Assembly: GCA_021846965.1 (NCBI GenBank)
Contig: JAJZWA010000021.1
Location: forward strand, 1 to 47,965
Origin: Pseudomonadota bacterium
GTDB taxonomy: Bacteria > Pseudomonadota > Gammaproteobacteria > Burkholderiales > Burkholderiaceae_C
DNA: 47,965 nucleotides
Direction of reading: 5' to 3'
Made by a program: the position numbers and the translations under genes. This document shows positions 37,755-46,200 of the stretch, piece after piece. Within the stretch, counting starts at the first letter, position 1, and every line of letters starts with the position of its first letter. Under the pieces are notes generated by a model. The model ran no database searches. It saw only the letters and a program-made list of their open reading frames with translations, and had not been told where the DNA came from.

Positions 37755-37795
37755 CCCGGGCGGCGGGCGCCGGCGCGCCGCGCCTGCCGCCCGGG
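37755..37795 (-). promoter_or_regulatory. Intergenic stem-loop between the binding-protein gene and livH
   Basis: CCCGGGCGGC (37755-37764) and GCCGCCCGGG (37786-37795) form a perfect 10-base-pair stem; the 21-base loop holds a nested GGCGC/GCGCC pairing. It follows the binding-protein stop codon in the transcript. Structures at this place usually protect the upstream mRNA or attenuate read-through so the binding protein is made in excess of the permease. It lacks a T-run. Confidence 0.65.
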
Positions 37796-37808
37796 TGCCG
37801 CACTCGCT

Positions 37809-39068
37809 TCAGCTCCAGGCGAAGGGCAGCTTCGGAAGCGCCTTGTCGTGCTTGAACTGCGTCGGCCACACGGTCTGGTAGCCCGGGCCTTCCATCTGCA
37901 GGATCAGCCCGGCGCCGCGCTCGTTCTGGCCCTGGGCGTCGAACTTCACGCCCGGCCAGGGCATGGCCACCTGCTCGTAGCCCAGGTCGGTGGCGATCAG
38001 CGCCTTGCGGATCGCCTCCGGCTCGGTGGAGCCGGCGCGGTTGATGGCATCGGCCAGCACCAGCACGCCGGCCATGGAGCGCGCGTTGTTGCCGTTGAGG
38101 TCCTTGCCGGCGCGCGCGCGGTACAGGGCGTTGATGTGGTTGAGCATCGGGTTGGTCTGCGCGATGTCGGTGGCCCACACGTCGCGGGTCAGGATGCCCT
38201 GGGTCTGCGCGCTCACCTGCTTGACGAAGGCCGAATCGATGAAACCGGCGTCGTTGGCCAGCAGCACCGGAGGCGCGTACTTCATCTCGCGCATGGTGCG
38301 CACGAACAGCAGCGCGTCCGAGGTGTAGGAGGCGAAGATCGCCACGTCGGGCTTGGCCGCGGCCAGCTTGCCCACCTCGGCGTTCAGGGACGGCGAGCCC
38401 GCCGTGTAGGCGATGCCGGCCACCACCTGGCGCTTGGACTGGGGCGCGAACTTCTGCACCGCCTTGAAGGTGTTCACGCCGAAATCGGTGTTCTCGTACA
38501 CCACCGCGATGCGCTGCGTCGGAACCTGGTGGATGGTGCCGAGAAAATCCATCATGTTCTGGATGAAGGTCTCGTCGTTCGGCGTGGTGCGGAAGAACCA
38601 CTTGTAGCCCCGCTCGGTCAGCGAGGGGCTGCTGGACTCGCCGTTCAGGTAGGGAATGCCGCGCTGCTCGGCCACGCGGCTGCAGGTCTCGGTGACGTTG
38701 GACTGGTAGGCCCCCGTCAGCGCCACCACGCCCTGCTCGTCGATCAGGCGCTGCGCGTCGGCCAGGCCCGTGGCCGGATTGCCCTGCGAGTCGGAGAACA
38801 CCACCTCCAGCTTGGCGCCACCCAGGCGCGGCAGCCCCGAACCCGCGGCCAGGGGAAGGGTCTTGAGCTCCGGGTGGGGCTTGTTGACGATGTCCACCGC
38901 CAGCTCGATGGCGCTCTTGATGTCCTGCCCGGTCGACGCCAGCGCGCCGGTCAGGGGATAGATGGCGCCGATGCGCACCGGCTTGCCCGCGGCTCGCGCG
39001 GGGACGATCGAGGCCGTCGAGAGGCCTGCTGCGGCAAGGACACTGAGTAGTTCGCGGCGCTTCATCAT
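37809..39068 (-). CDS. Periplasmic substrate-binding protein of the liv-type importer
   Basis: 419 residues. An arginine pair (MKRRELLSVLAAAGL) and a hydrophobic core ending PARAA predict a Sec or Tat signal peptide. The mature chain belongs to the type I periplasmic-binding fold of the LivK/HAAT family: VRIGAIYPLTGALASTGQDIKSAIELAVD, VVFSDSQGNPATGLADAQRLID, ALTGAYQSNVTET, then IAVVYENTDFGVNTF and LANDAGFIDSAFVKQ. Binding proteins of this family take amino acids, amides or aromatic acids, and the ligand cannot be read from sequence. AGGAGG before the double ATG (39068/39065) gives strong translation. Context (UPF0317 upstream, oxoprolinase downstream) suggests a lactam or glutamate-like ligand. 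Confidence 0.93.
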   Translation of the reverse strand: MMKRRELLSVLAAAGLSTASIVPARAAGKPVRIGAIYPLTGALASTGQDIKSAIELAVDIVNKPHPELKTLPLAAGSGLPRLGGAKLEVVFSDSQGNPATGLADAQRLIDEQGVVALTGAYQSNVTETCSRVAEQRGIPYLNGESSSPSLTERGYKWFFRTTPNDETFIQNMMDFLGTIHQVPTQRIAVVYENTDFGVNTFKAVQKFAPQSKRQVVAGIAYTAGSPSLNAEVGKLAAAKPDVAIFASYTSDALLFVRTMREMKYAPPVLLANDAGFIDSAFVKQVSAQTQGILTRDVWATDIAQTNPMLNHINALYRARAGKDLNGNNARSMAGVLVLADAINRAGSTEPEAIRKALIATDLGYEQVAMPWPGVKFDAQGQNERGAGLILQMEGPGYQTVWPTQFKHDKALPKLPFAWS

Positions 39069-39135
39069 TCCTCCTGGTGTGGTCTGGGACTGCGTGCTTC
39101 GACTGGGCCCGAGGCCGCCGGGGCGGCCTCGGGGT

Positions 39136-39954
39136 TCAAAAACTGGCGAGCTGGCTGTTGCGCAGGTCCGTGACCAGCATGTAGCCCGGCGCGTGGGTGA
39201 TGCAAAGATCGGGCCGGGCCTCGGCCACCGCCACCTGCGGGGTCACGCCGCAGGCCCAGAACACCGGGATCTCGTCGGCCTCGATGCGCACCGCATCGCC
39301 GAAGTCCGGGCTGGCCAGGTCGCGAATGCCGATCTGGCGCGCATCGCCCAGGTGCACCGGCGCGCCGTGCACCGACGGGAAGCGCGAGGTCACCTGGATG
39401 GCGCGTATGGCCTGCGCCGCCTTCAGCGGGCGCATGGACACCACCATGGGCCCCCGGAAGGGGCCGGCCGCGGCGGTGGGGATGTTGGTGCGGTACATGG
39501 GCACGTTGCAGCCCATCTCCACATGGCGCACCGGCAACCCGGCCTCCACCATGGCCTGCTCGAAGGAGAAGGAGCAGCCGATGAGAAAGCTCACCAGGTC
39601 GTCGCGCCAGTACGAACGCACGTCGGCCACCTCGTCGACCAGGCGCCCGTCGCGGAACACGCGGTAGCGCGGCAGGTCGGTGCGCAGGTCGATGTCCTCG
39701 CCCATCGCGGTCAGCGAGGGATCGCCGGCCTCGCCCACCGCCAGCAGCGGGCAGGGCTTGGGGTTGCGCTGGCAGTACAGCAGGAAATCCTCGGCCAGGA
39801 CCCGGGGCAGTACCACCAGGTTGCCCTGCACATGCCCGGGTGCCAGGTCGGCCGTCGGAGAACTCAACGCGCCCGAGCGCGCCGCCAGGCGCACCCGGTA
39901 GGGCGTGGACAGGCCGGGCGAGGCGCCCGGCGCGGGATTGCGGATCTTGGACAT
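39136..39954 (-). CDS. UPF0317/DUF1445 family protein (putative hydro-lyase, D-glutamate cyclase-related)
   Basis: 272 residues. [81 protein letters not shown] and [26 protein letters not shown] are the conserved blocks of this family. Databases call it a putative hydro-lyase; the human D-glutamate cyclase, which interconverts D-glutamate and 5-oxo-D-proline, contains a related domain, and in Bacillus subtilis ycsI of this family lies in the operon with the pxp (ycsF, kipI, kipA) genes. A lactam-forming, racemising or hydrolytic step in pyroglutamate metabolism is therefore likely but unproven. AAGGAG precedes ATG 39954. It is the first gene after the LysR regulator in the cluster. Confidence 0.88.
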   Translation of the reverse strand: MSKIRNPAPGASPGLSTPYRVRLAARSGALSSPTADLAPGHVQGNLVVLPRVLAEDFLLYCQRNPKPCPLLAVGEAGDPSLTAMGEDIDLRTDLPRYRVFRDGRLVDEVADVRSYWRDDLVSFLIGCSFSFEQAMVEAGLPVRHVEMGCNVPMYRTNIPTAAAGPFRGPMVVSMRPLKAAQAIRAIQVTSRFPSVHGAPVHLGDARQIGIRDLASPDFGDAVRIEADEIPVFWACGVTPQVAVAEARPDLCITHAPGYMLVTDLRNSQLASF

Positions 39955-39976
39955 GCCCTCTCCTTGTTGGGAGGGC
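39955..39976 (-). promoter_or_regulatory. Hairpin covering the ribosome site of the UPF0317 gene
   Basis: On the mRNA, GCCCTC (from 39976) pairs with GAGGGC (ending 39955), with a 10-base loop; the ATG follows immediately. The Shine-Dalgarno AAGGAG spans the loop and the first base of the 3' arm, so folding would limit ribosome access to this gene. Possible translational control point; no ligand or protein is known. Confidence 0.45.
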
Positions 39977-39983
39977 ATTTCAA

Positions 39984-39998
39984 CCCCCGCGTCGGGGG
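39984..39998 (-). terminator. GC-rich hairpin between lysR and the UPF0317 gene
   Basis: CCCCCG and CGGGGG enclose CGT, a compact and very stable hairpin. On the minus strand it follows the lysR stop by about 45 bases and precedes the ribosome-site hairpin of the next gene. It could end lysR transcription or act as an attenuator; the following TTGAAAT is a poor T-run. Confidence 0.4.
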
Positions 39999-40002
39999 CT
40001 GT

Positions 40003-40018
40003 CCAATCACGTGTTTGG
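40003..40018. promoter_or_regulatory. Candidate LysR operator upstream of the UPF0317-liv-oplaH operon
   Basis: CCAATCACGTGTTTGG pairs with itself at seven of eight positions around CACGTG. It lies between lysR and the UPF0317 gene, about 50 bases before the latter's start. The position suits activation of the downstream operon; the neighbouring LysR protein is the natural candidate to bind it. Confidence 0.4.
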
Positions 40019-40042
40019 ATGACTGGCGATAAGTTTGGCTAA

Positions 40043-40954
40043 TCAGTATTTGCCCTGATGCAAAAGCGCATCTTCTCGCGCCACCCGCAAGGCCGCCTGC
40101 GCCACCACCCGCGGCACCAGGTCGGTGGCGCCGTGGCGCCAACAGGCCGTGTAGCGCAGCGAGGGCAGCGGCGGGCCCGCCACGTCGAGCATCACCAGGC
40201 TGCCGTCGGCCAGCGCGCGGTGGGCGGAGATGGGCGCGATCACCGCGGTGCCGATGGCATCCTGCGCCATGCGCACGATCACGCTCAGCGCGGCGCTGCC
40301 GTACATGCGCAGCGGCTCCACGCCGGTGGCATGCAGCATCTTGCGCACCTCCCGGTGCGGGTCGGTGGAGGCCGGGTAGGTGATCACCGGCCAGTCCCCC
40401 AGGCGGCGCAGCGGCACCGGCGAGCGTCCCACCGGCAGCTTGGGGCTGGCCAGCCAGCGCAGCGGGTACTCGCACAGCTCCAGGTTGTACACATGGGGCT
40501 CGGTCATCGGCCCCAGCAGGAAGGCCAGGTCCAGCTGGTGGGCGTTGATCTGCTCCTTCAGCAGGGTCGAGGTGTCGACCTGCACGTCCATGAGCAGCGC
40601 CGGGTAGGCCTCGTGCAACTGCTCCATCAGGCGCGGCAGCCAGGTGTGCACGATGGTCTCCGACACCCCCAGGCGCAGCGTGCCGCGGATCACGCTCTCG
40701 CTGCGCGCTGCCTGCTGCAGTTCCAGGCGTGTGCGCAGCATGCGCTCCGCGTAGGGCAGCAGTTCCTGGCCCTTCGGGGTCAACGCCACGCCGCGGCTGT
40801 CGCGATCGAACAGGCGCACGTTGAGCGCCTCCTCCAGCGCGTGGATGCGCTGGGAGATCGCCGGCTGGGTGGCGTGCAGCTTTTCCGCGGCGGCACGAAA
40901 ACCTCCCAGGGTGGCGACCCAGTAGAAGGTTTCGATATTGCGAAGCTCGACCAT
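40043..40954 (-). CDS. LysR-family regulator heading the liv-oxoprolinase cluster
   Basis: 303 residues. The winged helix-turn-helix is MVELRNIETFYWVATLGGFR followed by KLHATQPAISQRIHALEEALNVRLFDRDSRG. The effector domain begins LRLGVSETIVHTWLPRLMEQL and includes LDLAFLLGPMTEP and GTAVIAPISAHRAL. Unlike most LysR genes it is on the same strand as, and upstream of, the genes it probably regulates; 88 bases separate it from the UPF0317 gene, with a palindrome and hairpins there. It is not closely similar to the LysR protein at 19727-20617, so the two oxoprolinase systems are likely under separate control. Confidence 0.93.
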   Translation of the reverse strand: MVELRNIETFYWVATLGGFRAAAEKLHATQPAISQRIHALEEALNVRLFDRDSRGVALTPKGQELLPYAERMLRTRLELQQAARSESVIRGTLRLGVSETIVHTWLPRLMEQLHEAYPALLMDVQVDTSTLLKEQINAHQLDLAFLLGPMTEPHVYNLELCEYPLRWLASPKLPVGRSPVPLRRLGDWPVITYPASTDPHREVRKMLHATGVEPLRMYGSAALSVIVRMAQDAIGTAVIAPISAHRALADGSLVMLDVAGPPLPSLRYTACWRHGATDLVPRVVAQAALRVAREDALLHQGKY

Positions 40955-40964
40955 GGTGCGCTAT

Positions 40965-40976
40965 GCGGCATGCCGC
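40965..40976. promoter_or_regulatory. 12-base palindrome before lysR
   Basis: GCGGCATGCCGC is perfectly self-complementary and ends 11 bases before the LysR start codon, in the 50-base gap after pbpC. It could be an autoregulatory site, but palindromes of this length also arise by chance in GC-rich DNA. Confidence 0.25.
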
Positions 40977-41004
40977 GGCAGGGAAATCTGCCCGATGGTA
41001 GCCA

Positions 41005-43224
41005 TTACCCGGGCGGCGTCGAGCGAGCGCCGCTCGCATGCCGCGCAGGGCGCGCTCCCGCGCCCAGCACCTCGAAATCCACCGGGCCGAGCACCCTTGG
41101 GGCCGCGGCCCCGCGCAGCCACACGCGCGCCTGCAGGCGATGGGCGCCGGGGCGGATACGCCAGTCCAGGGAATCGGCGTGGCCGCCGGGCAGCTCATGC
41201 CCGTCGAGCAGCCACTCCACGCGGCGCGGCACCCGTCCGCCGGTGTCGAGGGCGAAGCGGTAGACCTGGGCCTGGCGCGGCAGTCGCGGGTCCAGCGCCA
41301 GGGTCTCGCCGGGCAGCGGGCGCGCGATGGCCAGCAGGGGTGCGCGCAGGGCAGCGGGGAGCGAAGGCCCGGGAAGGCGCCAGTCCTCGCGCCGCACGCA
41401 GGGCGGCGGCCCGATCCACTCGCAGGTGGGCCGCAGGCGCAGCTGGGGGTCCTGCCACAGCCCGGCGTAGGGTGCGTCGCGCCGCAGGCGCGCGAAAATG
41501 TCTCGCAGCACCGGCGCCGGGCCGCTCGAGCCGGTCAGCCCGTCGGTCGAGCCGCCCCCCAGGCGCCCCATCCACACGCCCACCGTGTAGCGACGATCGA
41601 AGCCCACGCTCCAGATGTCGCGGTAGTCGCTGGACGTACCGGTCTTCACCGCCGTCGGGTACGGCAGGTCGAGCACGCTGTCGGCGCCGAACTCGGCGGC
41701 TCGCGCATCGGGGTCGGACAGGATGCTGGCCAGTACCGAGCTGACCGCGGGCGACAGCAGGGGCAGCGGCTGCGGCCGCGGCAGGCCGCTCAGCACGTGC
41801 AGGGGCAGCCAGCGCCCCTGGCGCGCGAGGGTCGCGTAGCCCTGCACCAGCTCGTACAGGCTGACCGCACCGTCGCCCAGCACGATGGCCGGGCCGTAGT
41901 AGTCGGCACCTTGACGCAGGCTGCGAAAACCCAGCTCCCGCAGCAGCTGGACGATGGGGGCGATGCCCACCGCCTGCGCGGTGCGCACGGCCGGAATGTT
42001 CAGCGAGTTCGCCAGCGCATAGCGCAGGCTGACCCGGCCGTAATGGCGCCCGCTGTAGTTGCGGTAGCGGTGCACACCCGGGCCGACGGTCTCGGCCAGG
42101 GGCGTATCGAGCAGCAGCGTGTCGGGCTGCCAGCCCAGGTTCTGCATGGCCAGCCCGTAGACGAAGGGCTTGAGGGTCGAGCCGGGCTGGCGCGGGCTGA
42201 GCACCGGATCGAGGGCGAAGGCACCCTGCTGCGGCGCCACGGCCCAGGCCAGTACCGCGCCGCTGCGGTTGTCCACCACCAGCGCCGCCGCATTGGCCAC
42301 CCCGCGCGCGGCCAGCAGGCGCTGGCGCCGCGCCAGCGCGCCCTGCACGAAGCGCTGCAGCGGCGCGTCCAGCGTGGTGCGCTGGACGGGTGCGTCGCGA
42401 CCCCGCGCGCGGGCCCGCGACGCGGCGTGAACCACGAAGGCCCCCGCGTCCAGCGCCAGCATCTGCCGCCCCGGGGTGATCGGGGCCCGCCGCACCGCAT
42501 CGGCCTGGATCGCGGAAAGGCTGCCCGCGGCCCGCATGCGCCCGGCCAGCTGGTCCACCGCCCGACGCAGCGCACCGGGATGCCGGCGCGGGTCATAGCG
42601 CGTCGGCGAGCGCACGAGCACGGCCAGTGCGAGCTGCTCGGCAGGATCCAGCGCCCCGGGATCGCGCCCGAAGTAGTAGCGCGCCGCCTGCACCACGCCG
42701 CGCCGGCGTGCGCCATAGGGAACCTGGTTGAGGTAGAACTCCAGCACCTGCGCGTGTCCGAAGCGCCGCAGCAGGCGCCCCGCATCGACGCCGGCGACCC
42801 AGTGGCTCCAGTAGCCGCGCGGGCGCGGGTGCAGGATGCGCACGACCTGCTCGCCGATGGTGCTGGCCCCGCGCACCACGCGGCCCGCGCGCAGGTTGTC
42901 CCACAGCGCGTCGAAGCGCGCGATCCAGTCCGCGCCGCCATGCTGCCAGTAGCGCTTGTCCTCGGAGCTGACGAAGGCCTCGCGCAGCAGCGGGGGCACT
43001 TGCCACAGCGCCAGGGTCGCGTTGGCGTTCAGCGCGCCGCGGTAGCTGTAGCTCAGCGGCGTGCCGTCGGCGGCCAGGAACTGCGGCGCCACGGCCGTGG
43101 CCGGTGGCCGCAGCGAGGCCGGAAGGGGCATGCGCGAGCGCCACGTGGCCACGCCCAGCAGCAGCGTGGCCGCCGCCGCCACGGCAGCGGCGGCGCCCAG
43201 GCGGCGGCGCAGGCGCGGGCTCAT
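41005..43224 (-). CDS. pbpC: Penicillin-binding protein 1C (bifunctional glycosyltransferase/transpeptidase)
   Basis: 739 residues. A short cytoplasmic tail and one membrane helix (about 8-26) precede the GT51 peptidoglycan glycosyltransferase (about 50-220): SSEDKRYWQHGG holds the first catalytic Glu, and the usual GASTITMQ reads GASTIGEQ here. The transpeptidase has STLKPF (nucleophile Ser, SxxK), NSLN (SxN) and VKTGTSSDYRD (KTG), all intact. The C-terminal ~90 residues form the BiPBP_C domain typical of PBP1C. ATG 43224 overlaps the stop of the alpha-2-macroglobulin gene in ATGA, so the two are coupled, as in many Gram-negative bacteria where the pair is thought to protect and repair the envelope. 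Confidence 0.94.
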   Translation of the reverse strand: MSPRLRRRLGAAAAVAAAATLLLGVATWRSRMPLPASLRPPATAVAPQFLAADGTPLSYSYRGALNANATLALWQVPPLLREAFVSSEDKRYWQHGGADWIARFDALWDNLRAGRVVRGASTIGEQVVRILHPRPRGYWSHWVAGVDAGRLLRRFGHAQVLEFYLNQVPYGARRRGVVQAARYYFGRDPGALDPAEQLALAVLVRSPTRYDPRRHPGALRRAVDQLAGRMRAAGSLSAIQADAVRRAPITPGRQMLALDAGAFVVHAASRARARGRDAPVQRTTLDAPLQRFVQGALARRQRLLAARGVANAAALVVDNRSGAVLAWAVAPQQGAFALDPVLSPRQPGSTLKPFVYGLAMQNLGWQPDTLLLDTPLAETVGPGVHRYRNYSGRHYGRVSLRYALANSLNIPAVRTAQAVGIAPIVQLLRELGFRSLRQGADYYGPAIVLGDGAVSLYELVQGYATLARQGRWLPLHVLSGLPRPQPLPLLSPAVSSVLASILSDPDARAAEFGADSVLDLPYPTAVKTGTSSDYRDIWSVGFDRRYTVGVWMGRLGGGSTDGLTGSSGPAPVLRDIFARLRRDAPYAGLWQDPQLRLRPTCEWIGPPPCVRREDWRLPGPSLPAALRAPLLAIARPLPGETLALDPRLPRQAQVYRFALDTGGRVPRRVEWLLDGHELPGGHADSLDWRIRPGAHRLQARVWLRGAAAPRVLGPVDFEVLGAGARPARHASGARSTPPG

Positions 43225-46200
43225 GGCGAGCCGGGAAGGCGCACGTCCAGGGTCTGCGATGCGCCGCGCCCGAACACGTCGGGTTCGTAGATCTCGCGCA
43301 CCGTCGGCGCCGGCGCGAGAAAGCGTCCCGGCGCGATCACCTGCGCCGCGTACACCAGGCGGTAATGCCCTGCCGGCAGGGTGTCGGCGTAGAAGCGCAC
43401 GGCGTCGAAGGAGGTCTCGCGGTGATAGAAGCCGCCGCTGACCAGGGACATGTCGGGCCATGCCCCGGCGTCGAACATCAGCACCGAGCGCCCCGCCAGT
43501 TGCGCCGGGCTGCTGTCCATCGCCGTGGCCAGTTGCCGGTTCACCGCCTCGAAACCTCCGGGCAGCGGGTCGCTGAGCACCACGTCGTGCCGCTCGGTGG
43601 GGACGTCCACGTCGAGTTCCACGCGCACCACGTCGCCGCGCAGCAGCTGGGTGCCCGGACCCACCGGCACCCAGCGGGGGCCCCGCTGCACCGCGTAGCC
43701 GCGCCGGATGCTGAACCCGGCGTCGACCGGAGCCAGGGCATCGGCGGGCATCGCGTAGCTCAGACGCAGCTCGTAGTACAGGCGCCCCTGCCCCGAGTGG
43801 GCGATGGCCAGCTTCGCCGCGCGGCCCGCGGCCGGAGCCGGCAGATCCAGGGAGACGGCCGCGGAGCCGCGCGAATCGAAGCGCGCCTGCCGGGCGGGGG
43901 CTCCCGGGAGCGTCACCCGCGCGCCCAGATCGTGCACCGGGGGTTCATAGGCGTCGGCGTAATGCACGACGGCCGTGGTGCAGAACACGTTCTCCTGGCT
44001 GTTGGGCCAGCCGCCCGAATCGCGTCGGCGCGCGATGATCCAGCGCATGGCCTTTTGCGGGGTCGTGCCCAGCAGGCCCTGGTCGCCGAAGCGGCGCTCG
44101 TACAGCGACAGGGCATCGAGCACGGCGCAGTTGTCCCGCAGCGGTGTGGCCAGCAGCGCGGCATAGGCGTCGCTGCGCTGTTCATTGAAGGAGATCTCCC
44201 CGGCCGATTCCTCGGCGCTGGACAGCAGCGAGCGCACGATGCTTCGGGCGCTGGAGCGGTCGCCGGCATCCAGCGCGGCGTCGAGCAGCATCGCGCGGCC
44301 GAACAGTCCGAGCTCCGGCAGCTGCGGCAGCATGCCCGCCACCTCTCCGGGCCGCAGCCCGCCCGCGGGAGCCAGCGCGGCCAGCGCGCCGGCGCGCAGC
44401 ACCGGGTCCGTGCCCGCGGCGTCCAGCACATGCTTGCGCAGGTAGTCCAGCAGCCCGGCCTGCACCTCCGGCGAGACCGTGTGGCCGGCTTGCGCCAGCC
44501 AGTGCAAGGCCAGCGCCGTGTACACGCTCAGGTAGGGGCTGACGAAGCGGTCGCGGGGAATCCAGAAGGCCATGCCGCCGTCGGGCGCCTGGAAGTCCGC
44601 GGCGGCGTCCAGCGTGCGCTGCACTTGCGCGGCCGCGTCGGGCCAATGCATGGTGGCGCCCAGCACCGGAGCCAGGCGCAGGTAGTCGCTGGCCAGCACG
44701 CCGCGGCTGAGCCGGATCTCCCAGGTCTGCAACGGGTCGTCGCGCAGCAGCTCGAAGGCGCCGGCGAGTCCGCCGACCAGGGTGGGCGCGAGCCGCAGCT
44801 GCACGCGGGTACTGCCCGGCAGGGCCCCCGCCGGCGGCCGCAGCGCGACCTGCGCGGCCGGCCCGGAAGTGCTGCCATAGTCGGCGGACACCACCCGCGA
44901 TCGCGCCGGGCCCACCGGGATGCGCGCGAGCATCGCGTCGGACAGCTCGCCCGCCCGGGCGTCGGCCTGCAGCTCGACGCTGCCGGGGGCGTCGGCGCGC
45001 AGGCGCAGCCAGCTCAGCCCCTGCGCGAAACTGCCCAGTCGCAGGGTCGATGCGGCCGCCGCGCTGGCGCCGTCGATCGGCCCCCGGGCCTGCAGGCGCG
45101 TGAGCACCTGCAGCGGCCCCTGGGTTCGGTTGGTGACGCTGAAGCCGGCGTCGAAGTCGTCGCCCACGCGCACCTGGTTGGGCAGGGCCGGGCGCAACTC
45201 CAGCGGCAGGTCCACGCGCACGCTGGACTCGCCCAGGCCCATGGCGTCGCCGCGGCCCATCGCGATGACCAGGATGCGCCAGCGGGTCAGGTTGTCGGGC
45301 AGGGTGAACGCGAAATGCGCGCGCCCGCGCGCGTCGGTGCGCAGGTGGTCGTTCCAGTACACCGCGTAGCGGAAATCACTGCGCACGTTCGGCCCGACAC
45401 TCGTGCCCCCGTCGCCGCCCGGGCTCTCGCCCTTGCCGGCCTTGGGTTGAAGCCGGGTCACCAGCTGCTCGGCCAGGCTGTAGTTGGCGATGTCCGGTCC
45501 CGCGGGCGGCGCCTGCAGGGTGGCGGACGGATCGTAGTAGCGCCGGCCTTGCTGCAGCAGGTCCACCACCGACTGGTCGACCACCACCGCGACCAGCTGC
45601 GTGCCCGGCGCGGCCGCGCCGTCGGTGCCGCGTACCTGCACCGCCACCTCGACCTTCTGGCGCGGCTTGTGCAAGGGCGCGTCGGGGCTGACCTTCACCT
45701 GCAGCGCGCCGCCACGGCCACGCACCGGCAGCGCCATGTACCCCAGCGCCAGCGTGGGCTTGCCCAGGTCGGGGTCGGCCGGCGCGGCCACGCGCGGCGA
45801 GAAGATGGCCACCGACACGTAGGCCCCGGGGAAGAAGTCGGCCTGGATCGGAACATCCACCACCGGCGCGCCGCCGCGCAGGGTCAGCAGCCTTTTCCAG
45901 AGCACGCCGTAGCGTTCGACGGTGACCAGCGCGCGGGCGCCCGGAAAGGGGTTCTGGATCAGCAGATGCGCCGTGTCGCCGACGCGGTAGGCCTTGCGGT
46001 CGGGCACGATGGTCACGCCCCGGCCCTGGCTCCACACCACCTCGCCGGGGCCCGCAACCCAGGCGCGCAGCACGGCGCGGTCGACGCGCCCCCGGGTGTC
46101 GTCGACCTCGGCCTCGATGCGGTAGTCCCCGGCATGCTTCGGGGTCAGCGAGCAGCGGCCCGGGGCCGCGGCCGAAGTCGCCTCGCATCGATCCTCGGTG

